A DNA stretch of 64,000 nt, from NCBI GenBank assembly GCA_019022495.1, contig JAFEKR010000001.1:5394001-5458000 (forward strand), in the 5' to 3' direction. Below, piece after piece: positions 34,384 through 43,736 of the stretch. This DNA comes from Epichloe hybrida (Eukaryota > Ascomycota > Sordariomycetes > Hypocreales > Clavicipitaceae). The notes under the pieces are model-generated. The model was not told where the DNA came from, ran no database searches, and saw only the letters and a list, made by a program, of their open reading frames with translations. The position numbers and the translations under genes are program-made. Positions within the stretch are counted from its first letter, which is position 1. Each line of letters opens with the position of its first letter.

Positions 34384-34400
34384 GAGCCGGGCTCATAACC
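34384..34400 (-). promoter_or_regulatory. Copia B primer-binding site (half-tRNA type)
   Basis: On the minus strand, GGTTATGAGCCCGGCTC follows the 5' LTR directly, identical to Copia A. It is complementary to the initiator tRNA-Met anticodon arm. Confidence 0.75.
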
Positions 34401-35209
34401 TATTGAAATGTAGGGAGCTAGTTGCCAGCTGGCAACAGCTGTACGGGTGTAAGCTCTACGGTCAGGGACCAATAGGGCTGCAACGTTGAATCAATCAACG
34501 CAACGCAACGGAAGGTTGTGGCAGTTATCAACTAATAGAATTCGATTTAGATCACTTTTATGATATCTTATAGAGCAATAGAATTGATTTTAGATACGTT
34601 GTACGGGCAATGCGGCTGTTGTTAGTTGAGAGGACTAGCTATCTAGCTAGTTGAAAAGATCTTCTTCCTCTCATAGACCTACCGACCGTATTGGTGGATC
34701 TGGGCCGCTAACGGGGTCTTACAGGCTACTTTTGATTTTCCGCAAAATTCATTTGTATGCAAAAACCAAAAAATCAACTCACCACTATACTAGCTAGCAA
34801 CCCGTATGCACTAACTTTTGGTCTAAAAAATAACCTTATATAAAAAGAAAGCCCTATCTTTAAGCTTTAATTTGCTATATGTGAAACTTTTGTACGACCT
34901 CTAGATAAAGAGAAAATCGTTATTAAAGATAGCTATAGGGTAAGTTACGTGTAGGGTAACCTGCTTACGTCACCCTAGCTTACCTAATTACTAGTGGCGT
35001 GGTTGTGGCTACACTTGTAGCCACAACGCAATTGACTAATTAGTCATCCACACGGTCGGTCGCAGCTGTTGACAGCTGCGACGCAGCCATTGATAGCTGC
35101 CCTCGCGACCGTTGACAGCTGCAGTGCAGCTGTCAGACTTGCAAAGCAAGCTAGTAATAAGAAGGTTCTTTAACTAGAAAAGGGCTAAAAATAGGTCTTA
35201 TTTTTAACA
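34401..35209 (-). repeat. Copia B 5' LTR (809 bp)
   Basis: It is shorter than its partner by exactly one 15-bp unit; only one CTTACGTCACCCTAG copy is present (34964-34978). Otherwise it differs by scattered transitions. Confidence 0.92.
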
Positions 35210-35214
35210 CTAAT

Positions 35215-37381
35215 CCCCCCGGAAAAACGACCTAAAGCCCAGAAGTTAGCAGCTAGGACTATCCCTAGAAGGCTTTTAGCTACACTAGGTTCCAACACCT
35301 ACCTAGTGTACATCCCCTCTAAAAGGCTAGTTACAAAGACTAGCTTTATTAAGATTATAGAACCTATAGGCCCTGTTTCTAAAGGCTTACCTAGGATTTC
35401 TATAGGGGATAACCCTTTAGAGGGGGAAAATAATCTAGAAAATAAAAATCAACAATATCTAGACCAAGGTTCAAAGGATTATCCTATAGACAACATAGGT
35501 ATCCCTGTAGGTCAAGAAAAACCACCTACAAGCCCCAAAGAACCCCCTAAAGGCTTAATTCCAGCGGATCCCATGCAGGCGCAGCCTACAACTCAACTAG
35601 GAAATCAGATTTCGACTTCGGACCTCGATTTTGACAAAATTATTGATTTCGACCCTAATATCGACCCTATGGATGTTAATATTAGTTCCCCTTCTTCTCT
35701 AGATTTCATAAAAGAAATCTGCTTTAAGGTACGGGAGAAGCTAAAGGAAAAGAATCCTATTAGCCCCAAGCCTAAGACCTGGAAGCAGGCTATATCTAGC
35801 CCTAAAAGGGATAAATAGATAGAAGCCACGTATAAGGAATACGAACAGCTTCTAAAGGCTAGTACTTTTAAATTTATAGGGAAAGATCAAATCCCTAAGG
35901 GCCGAAAAGTACTAAAGAATAGGCTTATTTATAAGCTTAAAAAGGATAAAGAAAATAATCCTTTAAAATATAAGGCTCGACTCGTTGCTAAGGGATTTAT
36001 GCAAATCAAAGGCCTAGATTACCTAGAGACCTTCGCTGCCACAAGCATTCCCCCTAGCTAGAGGATTTTATTAGCCCTAGCGGCTTGGAATAACTAGGAA
36101 ATCGAACAAATCAATTTTATAGGAGCTTTTCTTAATAGTAAGCTACAATAACAGATTTATATAGTTATTCCAGAAGGGTTTATTGAATTCCTTGAGGCAA
36201 ATCCTAAACTAGCTAAATTAGCTAGAAGTTTTGGCTAGAAACCTTCTAAAGATCAAGTAATTTTATTACAGAAGTCTTTATACGGCCTAAAACAAAGCTC
36301 AAGGGAATGGTAACAAGCGCTAATATTAGTGCTTAAATCCTTAGGATTTAACCCTTTAATATCTGACCTAGCTATCTTCTTTAATCCTTCAACCAAAACC
36401 TTCGTCATTACGTACGTTAATGACTATCTTCTAATTGGACTGGATTTATCTTATATCTAAAGGCTTAAAAAGGAACTTCATAAAGTCTATCCAATAGAAG
36501 ATAGGGGGCATGCTAAATTCTTCTTAGGGGTTTAAATCGTACGAGATAGGCCTAATAGAATACTGAAAATTCATTAATCTCAGTATATATTAGAAGCCTT
36601 AAAACGATTTAATATGCTAGATAGTAAGCCTATTAGCATACCTCTTTAGCTAGGCGTTTTAGCTACGCAAATAACTAAGCTTTTAATAGCTAGCGAAATC
36701 AAGCTTTATCAGTGCATTATAGGGACTATAATGTACCTAATGTTGCTTACAAGGCCTGATACAGCTTTTACGCTACAGTGGTTATCTACTGCACTAGCTA
36801 GCCCTTATATAGAACACCTAAAAGCAGCTAAAAATCTGCTAAGGTATCTATTAGGGACTAGATTCCTTGCTATTATCTATAGGGGAGACCCTAAAGGGTT
36901 AGTTAGCAAAAGCCTAATAGGTTATTGCGATAGTGATTTTGCAGGGGATAAAAAGACCTCAAAATCAACCTATACTTATTTATTCAAGCTAGCTAGCGGA
37001 CCTATTAGCTAGAAATCAAAGAAAGCTAGTACAATAGCTTTATTAACACTAGAAGCTGAAGCTAATGCTATCTGCGAGACCTTCCGGGAGCTTTAGTGGC
37101 TTCAGGGCTTATTTAAGGAGCTAAAAACCCTTATTTCTCCCCCTATCCAAATATATTACAATAATCAAGGCGCTATAACTACTGCTTATAACCCTGCTTT
37201 ACATAGTTATACAAAGCATATATTGCTAAAGTTTAACTATATTAGGCAACAGGTTTTAGAGGGTTTAGCTAAGATCGAATATCTAGATACGAAGTCAATG
37301 CCTGCAGATGGTCTTACGAAACCTCTTTCTAGACCTCTTCATCAGGCTTTTATTAAGCTTTTAGGGCTTAATAATTATTAA
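35215..37381 (+). pseudogene. Copia A pol, 3' part: integrase tail, reverse transcriptase, RNase H
   Basis: It resumes in the same frame as 25385-28182 once B and one CTAAT copy are discounted. An open stretch at 35306-35818 covers the proline-rich integrase C-terminus. Reverse transcriptase includes LLQKSLYGLKQSSRE at about 36266 and YVND at 36413-36424 (first aspartate changed). RNase H is open at 36731-37012. The polyprotein ends LGLNNY at the TAA at 37379-37381. Confidence 0.85.
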
Positions 37382-37591
37382 ACTAACAACTAATTCCCTT
37401 CAACAGGGAACTAAAAACAACGTTAAAAGGGAGCTATATTTAACAATAGCTAGGAATTCAAAAAGGGGGCTTTTTTTCATATTTTCCTGTTTTTCCCTTT
37501 TATTTATTATTATCAAAAGTTGTTGATTTTTCCCTATAGTCTTTTTGTACACTTCTAATTGCTTTTAAATGTAATTCTTTTGTAAAGGGGG

Positions 37592-38419
37592 TGTTAAAAA
37601 TAAGACCTATTTTTAGCCCTTTTCTAGTTAAAGAACCTTCTTATTACTAGCTTGCTTTGCAAGTCTGATAGCTGCACTGCAGCTGTCAACGGTCGCGAGG
37701 GCAGCTATTAATGGCTACGTCGCAGCTATCAACAGCTGCAACTAACCGTGTGGATAACTAATTAGTTAATTACGTTATGGCTGCAAGTGTGGCCATAACC
37801 ACGCCACTAGTAATTAGGTAAGCTAGGGTAATGTAAGCTAGGGTGACGTAAGCAGGTTACCCTACATATAACTTACCCTATAGCTATCTTTAACAACGAT
37901 TTTCTCTTTATCTAGAGGTTGTATAAAAGTTTTATATATAGCAAATTAAAGCTTAAAGATAGGGCTTTCTCTTTATGTAAGGTTATTTTTTAGACTAAAA
38001 GTTAGTGTATACGGGTTGCTAGCTAGTATAGTAGTGAGTCAATTTTTTGATTTTTACATACAAATGAATTTTGCGGAAAATCAAAAGTGGCCCGTAAGAC
38101 CCTGTTAGCGGCCCGGATCCACCAATATAGTTAGTAGGTCTATAAGAGGAAGAAGATCTTTTTAACTAGCTAGATAGCTAGTCCTCTCAACTAATAGCTG
38201 CATTGCCCGTACAATGTATCTAAAATCAATTCTATTGCTCTATAAGATATTATAAAAGTAATCTAAATTGAATTCTATTAGTTAATAACTGCCACAACCT
38301 TCCGTTGCGTTACGTTGATTGATTCAACGTTGCGGCTCTATTGGTCCCCGACCGTAGAGCTTGCACTTGTACAGCTGTTGCCAGCTGGCAGCTGGTAACT
38401 AGCTCCCTACATTTCAATA
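37592..38419 (+). repeat. Copia A 3' LTR (828 bp)
   Basis: Same length as the 5' LTR, with two copies of the 15-bp unit (37823-37852). It shows more C-to-T changes than the 5' copy within the palindrome cluster, for example CAGCTG to TAGCTG. Confidence 0.92.
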
Positions 38420-38424
38420 ATTAT

Positions 38425-40635
38425 AACTCTTATTATTACCCCCCTAGACCGCTTAGCATACCTATTTTAATGTGAATAAGCTAGACTAGACTTTCTAATA
38501 ATAATGCCTCTATTAGTAACTTCTGCCTCTTACTTCTTAGTCTAGAAAGCAGTTTCCCTATTAGTAATAATAACTATAATATGGATTCTAAAGGTCCTTA
38601 TGTAGCACGCTTCTAATTAATTAAAGTAAGACGTGATTTTGGTCTTTATTAGAATTATGAAGATATGGCGGAGGCTTGTTGCCCTACAAGTAAAGAGAGT
38701 AATATAATAATCCTTATTATAGCCCTGTAATTAAGTAAAGAGGTTGTAGGTTATAACCTAAAGGGGTTCTAAGGGTAGGGAATCTGTCTGTGGAACTCGT
38801 GATATCTACCTTTACGCCTTAGCTATATGGTAAATCTTGTATTTACCCTTGCTATGCTCTTTTGTTAGTATGTTAACCTTTTAAAGCACTTAATCTATTA
38901 TATCTTTACCTAAATAAGCTATTCTTACGTGCTAAAGGTCTGCTTTTGTGGCTATTAGGGGTTTTAGGTTATGAGAGTCCTTTCTAATAGCAAAAGCCTT
39001 ATTAGGGCTATCCCCTTTAATATATAGTTAAGTACTAGGGGTTATAGTTAAAAAGATTTTACAATTACCTCTTACTAGGTTTATGATAATCCCTGTAAGA
39101 TTATCCTACCTTATACCTTTTGTTATAAGTAACTAAAGTAATATAAGGTTTGTAAAGAAGGTTAGTTAATACTACGTGTTTAATAATATAAGGGTCTGAC
39201 CGTTTGTTAATTTAATCCGGGCTATGCTAACGCCATAAGCCTTAGTGACTCCGTACCTAGCTTGGATACTTAGTTAATTACCGTAATCTAGGTTAATAAA
39301 CTAGCGTTTATTATTAAAGATATATACTAAAGTACTGCTGTTAAGTATTACTCGTGAGCGCTCTTAGGCATAAAAAGCCTCTAAAGATAGCTCTACAGTA
39401 ATAAAGGTAGTATTGCCCTCTGGCTTGCTTTCCTTTGCTTCCTTTGTGTTATGCTCCTTAAGCCACGTGTTATAGGCCTTTTTAATATTATTAGATTATT
39501 AATTTATTACTTCTTTTGCCCTTTTTAATTAATCTTCCTTAATAGTCTAATTCTTAGGCAGGCAAAGCGTTTGATAGTTCTTCTAAGAGTCCTTTGACTT
39601 CTTAGCCTTGTGCTTATTATAATAAATATAAAGTGGCTTCTTATCTCCCTTATTAAGATCTTCTTTAGTCTAACTATTAAGAGTTAGCTTTACTCTAAAA
39701 GATTCTCCGGATTTGCTTTGAGATTTTCCCTAGGCTTTAATTAGATACCTAATCCTTGTAATTATAGAGTAGAAATTAAGGGTTTTACCCTTAATCTTAG
39801 CGGTAAAGATTAGTGAATTAATTTAAGCTGAAATTAAAGGGAATTAGGTGCTAATAGCATTATTAATTATCTTAATTAGAGAGTTGCCTTTCGTGATTAA
39901 GTAATTTGCTTGAAAACATTGCTTATAGCTAATTAACGCGTTAGCAAGCCATTTGTTAATGTTAACCTTTGCTAGGCTACGCTTAATGACTTTATTAAAG
40001 TTAACCTTAGCGTAATGCTTAATTATTCTATTTAAGGGTATTACATTCCTTATAAGCTCTCTAAGCTTCTTATAAAGCAAGATATGCTATAGGATTATTT
40101 GCTTATACTTATTTCTAAGCGTTGTAATAAACTAATTATAGTATTCTCTTATAGTCTTTAATAGACTTTAATACTAACTATTAAATACTTAATATTGTCT
40201 ATTTAGAACTATATACTAAGCGCTATCCTTAGTATTATCTAGTTATTAAGGGTATTTAAAGTATCCCTCTTTAGTTAAGTTAATAATAGGAGTAATGCTT
40301 GTAGGAGGAGAGCTTTCTTAAGGTTACTACTAATTGCTTGTGACTCTAGATGTTAACATTCTTAAGCGTGTTTAAGGCCCTTTAGTCTGGTTTTCTAGTA
40401 AAGTAGTTAAAGCTATAATTACTGCTCTTCTTATTGCTAGAGTCCCTTTTCCTATTAGGATTAGTGGCTTAGGTAGGTAGTTAAGAGTTATTGTTAAATT
40501 AGGATTAATAAAGACCTAAATCCTATCTTTAACAGCTCTTGCCTTTATTTTCTTAAACCATAGGTCCTAATAATAGGGTTCCTATAGCTTAACTGCTAGC
40601 TTATAGCCTTAAGTAATGTTAGTTTCCTTAGACAT
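38425..40635 (-). pseudogene. Copia C gag, protease and integrase, 5' part (RIP-degraded)
   Basis: The minus-strand ATG at 40635 opens MSKETNIT, then a TAA replaces the expected glutamine, followed by GYKLAVKL and further TAG codons. The piece at 39844-40080 is open (MLYKKLRELIRNVIPLNRII onward). A CCHC-like knuckle near 39620 has cysteines converted to tyrosine (YIYYNKHKAKK). An integrase zinc-finger remnant, HSKGKYKIYHIAKA, lies near 38829 in the same frame as gag. The gene is cut at 38424 by Copia A. Homology is inferred from motif order. Confidence 0.75.
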
Positions 40636-40863
40636 CTTAATAATATCCTATATTATTATTATTATAATTTATTAAACTTTAACCCACGTAAATCTTCCTT
40701 ACTACTAGGGGTCACCTAATTATGATATTAATAATTATAATTAAACCCTATTCTCTTACTAGGATATACTGAATTTAACGATTAATTAATTAGAATTAAC
40801 TTAATAAAGGTATTAATTAGAAAGAAGGGTCTTCGTATTATGAACACTAAGCAATTGCTACTA

Positions 40864-41602
40864 TGTTAGACTAAGCAGCTAGGATTAGAAATAAAGGTGT
40901 GGATTGAGTTACCTAGTCCTATAAGAGGGCGCGGACTACGGTTTAAATAACTAAGTACCTATACTATGGGGTATGTAATCTGCCTATACGGAGGTCGAAG
41001 TCAAAAGTCGTGTCCCCTGCACAAGCCCCACTTATAGTGGGGCTCTAGTGATTCTAAAAAATAAGTGATTTTATACTAAAACCTTTACTTTTTAAAGGCT
41101 AGTTATACAGTACCTAGTTAGGAAAAATATTATCTAAATATTTTTTATAAATAAAGTAATACTCCTTATATTAAATAATTATTACTCTCTAATTTATTTA
41201 AATTTATTTAAGTACTTTAAGGTAGTTTATTTAAATTTTACTTTCTTTAACTTTAAAATTAAAAAGAATATTAGAATAAATTCTTCTTAAGCTAATTCCT
41301 TTTACTAGTTATTTTTAAAGTAATATAATATTAAATAAGAATTTAATGTAATTAATTTGCTAACTATATCTTATATTATAAGCGTTTAAAAAGTATAGGT
41401 TTTAGTGTAAAATCACTTAATTTTTAGAATTACTAGAGTCCTACTATAAGTGGGGCTTGTGCAGGGGACACGACTTTTGACTTCGACCTCCGTACAAACT
41501 ATACTATGCATCTACTGAAGGTCCGGAAAAGTAACTAGTTAGGTGGGTCCTAGTGTCCAAGTTGCCTGCATGCGGTTAAGCGCTTGCGGCGGGATTCCAA
41601 CA
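40864..41602 (-). repeat. Copia C 5' LTR, split by an inverted-repeat element
   Basis: The LTR halves are 40864-40988 and 41493-41602. The outer half keeps GC-rich, unmutated sequence (ending GCGGGATTCCAACA) while the inner half is RIP-converted. GGTGG follows at 41603-41607. Confidence 0.88.
40989..41492. mobile_element. 504-bp MITE-like element, Tc1/mariner type, inside the Copia C LTR
   Basis: It is flanked by TA on both sides (40987-40988 and 41493-41494) and bounded by inverted repeats of about 95 bp starting CGGAGGTCGAAGTCAAAAGT. The two arms match nearly perfectly for the first 49 bp and then with a few transitions. The uninterrupted sister LTR at 21458 confirms the empty site. The AT-rich interior shows no transposase. 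TA duplication suggests mobilisation by a Tc1/mariner transposase. Confidence 0.85.
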
Positions 41603-43169
41603 GGTGGGTACTTTGCTGACGTTTTTGGCTCCACGGGAAGGAGGGGAAGGCGAGGGAGCCCTTTGGTGATTTTTTATTTTTATTTTTTCTCTGTTGGGAG
41701 AGATGATTCTGGTCGAATTGACGGGCGCGGTAAGGAATGAGATGCTCTTGGTGTGGAAGTGGTGGTAGGAATTGGACATGTTGCTCAACATCAAGGACCA
41801 AAGAATTGCCCTCAGCAGAACCTCACGTGCTGTGCTGTTGCTGTTCAAGGGTCCCGTGCTCCGTGAAGAAATGAATTTGTTCGGTGTTTCTTTCACGTCG
41901 TGGCGCACCGGCCTTGCGTCAATTCCGTTGTCATTGTGGAGGCAACCGTGTCTGGACCGAGCCAAGGAAGTGCCGAAGAAGTCCTCGATGCTTCAAGTTG
42001 AAGACGATGCCATTGTGCCTCTTTTTTTAGCCATTAACAGATCCATGCAACGTGATGCTAGCGTCCGTTGGATTGAAAGATGGTCCCCTTTGCTAGTCGG
42101 TTGCCGGAGATGGGGGCGCATCTCGACCATCGGATTCATCTCGGAAATATAATATATCCGTACCTTCTTCTGCTTCTGCGCCATCGCAATATGAGTGAAA
42201 AAAATGCTGCGGCACGCTCGCACAGACCTGTCTGTGCAATTAATTCCCGCTGCCATCCAATTTTAACCTTGTTCCGCCCCGGCAATTCATCGTCTTATTT
42301 CTTCTTCCCTTTTCGTCGTCTCGTCACTCTCGCTCGATAGACCTCCTGGTGGGATATCCCCTAGGAAGGCTCTTCCTGGCAACGTTCCGCGTCTCACGTT
42401 CTCGAGATCAGACGAAGGCTGTAACGCTGGGCTGGCTCCTCCTGACTAGCCACAAGTGGGCTCCATTACGGGGCCTGTCTGACACGGAGGTTTCGCCGCT
42501 GGCTTTTTATCGTCGTCACGGCCGAAAAGTGCTATTATGCGTCGCGAGTAAGTCAGGCCTTCCTAGAACAGTGGCTTCGGAGGACATGCCGAAGGATGAT
42601 GAGCGCAATTCATTGGATTCGACGTCATTTGTTCATGTTCGCCTCCGGATATCTGCTGCCCCTTGTCACCTTGACTCAAAGTCTAGACGCTAGCTATCAT
42701 GTAGTAATGGTTGGTCGAAAAATCGACTCGATGCTGGCGCCAAGTCTGTATGCTTCCCACGTGAGATGTCGACGTGATAGCCGCCTAGTGCGTCTTCTCC
42801 TGACCTGGTACAAAAAGTGAGTTGACTCGAGAACGAGGTCAACATGAAACATGGTGGCATTCCCCTGCATTTGCATCGCTCTGTGCCGTCTCTATCCCAG
42901 CGCTCCCCTGAATACCGACATGCAATCCTATCAGGGAATGAAAAAAAAAAAAAAAAAAAAAGAAAGAAAGAAAAAAGTCGCCGCCACAAATATGTCGAGT
43001 GCTTCCGTGAGGGTTGAAATCATGAATAGTATCACCATCACTCATAACGCCGCGCTAAATGTAAAACAGATAATCGGATGATCGGTAATAGAAATCGTGT
43101 CGAGAGCCAGAAACCAGAACCGGCCCTCGTAAATCTTGGACTAGGGGTGCGATGTCCAGTTGAGAAATA
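41603..43169. other. 1.6-kb region right of the transposon, no supported gene
   Basis: The sequence returns sharply to normal GC content. Frames of 60-130 codons exist on both strands but overlap and show no domain. A homopolymer of about 20 A followed by a GAAA array lies at 42941-42976. Confidence 0.5.
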
Positions 43170-43736
43170 TCATGCTCTCGTGCCAGAACTCATCAATCCT
43201 CGTTGCGGTAATGTCCATGGTTTGGCGCAAATTATCTGCGTCTGATTAGTATGAGGCGCAGGAGGGCCTGAGCATGCATGTTACATACCTCGCCTTCACT
43301 ATAGGCCCAGAAGTACACCACCATGCCAATTACATAGTAGATGGCTGGATTGGTAGATTGATACATGAGAATCGAGGCAATTGCCGTCAGCGGCAGGATG
43401 GCAAGACGGAATTCGAGGGATCGATGAAGACTCGAGCCGGCAACAAAAACGAGCGGCCATTCCAGGGCGAGCATGCTGAGTCCGAATAGTATGTTTATGG
43501 ACTGCAAAATCGGAATAGGCTTGACCGCGGCATCAAGATTCTTTGTTAAGAAATCCCAGAAAACTTTGGGCCAGAAAAAGCCTTCGATAGCGGCAGCCAC
43601 CTGATCTGTAACACTGGTTAGTATATCGGACCGGTTCTTGATTTGGGGTGATGTTGTTTTGTTAGGAGAAGGACGTACAAGTCGCCGCGGTCAGGATGAT
43701 TAATCGACCCAAGTGGTTCTTGATCAGTCTACCCAT
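43170..43736 (-). CDS. Small conserved fungal membrane protein, three exons
   Basis: Function unknown. Exons are 43679-43736, 43289-43605 and 43170-43235, giving 146 residues. The last intron contains a TACTAAT branch site. The product starts MGRLIKNHLGRLIILTAATY and has about four hydrophobic segments, including PILQSINILFGLSMLALEWP and AIYYVIGMVVYFWAY. It ends with a short cytosolic tail IICAKPWTLPQRG. From memory this pattern (MGRLIKNH..RLI, EGFFWPK.FWDF, KPIPILQ) is a conserved ascomycete family, perhaps the one catalogued as DUF7727; that label is unverified. The long sequence upstream may hold an extended 5' UTR. Confidence 0.8.

Larger units (their letters stand above)
28183..35209 (-). 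mobile_element. Copia B: third-level, full-length LTR retrotransposon nested in Copia A
   Basis: 7027 bp, minus strand, flanked by CTAAT at 28178-28182 and 35210-35214. LTRs are 34401-35209 (5', 809 bp) and 28183-29006 (3', 824 bp); they differ by one 15-bp unit. A primer-binding site (34384-34400) and polypurine tract (29007-29016) are in place. B is a close relative of its host A, inserted in opposite orientation in A's integrase C-terminal region. It is the least decayed of the three and is probably the youngest. Confidence 0.94.
24259..38419 (+). mobile_element. Copia A: second-level LTR retrotransposon nested in Copia C
   Basis: Both LTRs are 828 bp (24259-25086 and 37592-38419), with the 5-bp duplication ATTAT at 24254-24258 and 38420-38424. 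The LTR starts TGTTAAAAATAAGACC and ends CTACATTTCAATA. A primer-binding site follows the 5' LTR and a polypurine tract AAAGGGGG (37584-37591) precedes the 3' LTR. Without its nested insertion B (7027 bp plus a 5-bp duplication) the element is 7129 bp. Its polyprotein frame runs 25385-28182 and resumes at 35215-37381 without any frameshift, but carries many RIP-type stops. Confidence 0.93.
21458..41602 (-). mobile_element. Copia C: outermost LTR retrotransposon, carrying nested insertions
   Basis: A Ty1/Copia-type element on the minus strand, flanked by GGTGG duplications. Its LTRs are 21458-21690 (3' LTR, 233 bp) and 40864-41602 (5' LTR, enlarged by a 504-bp insertion). A polypurine tract, CCTAGGGGGATG on the minus strand, abuts the 3' LTR at 21691-21702. 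The gag start is at 40635. Coding order on the minus strand is gag, protease, integrase, then reverse transcriptase and RNase H, typical of Copia. Copia A splits the integrase region at 24254-38424. Coding stops are nearly all TAA/TAG at positions where CAA, CAG or TGG is expected, the RIP pattern. It is the oldest of the three Copias by nesting and by decay. Confidence 0.9.

Noticed and set aside
24259..38419. Single large plus-strand Copia with scrambled coding order
   Set aside because: The minus-strand block at 28183-35209 has its own LTRs, primer-binding site, polypurine tract and CTAAT duplications, so it is a separate nested element, not an inversion.
41543..42820. Several 60-130 codon frames right of the transposon
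   Set aside because: Frames overlap on opposite strands and some start inside the Copia C LTR; no recognisable protein.
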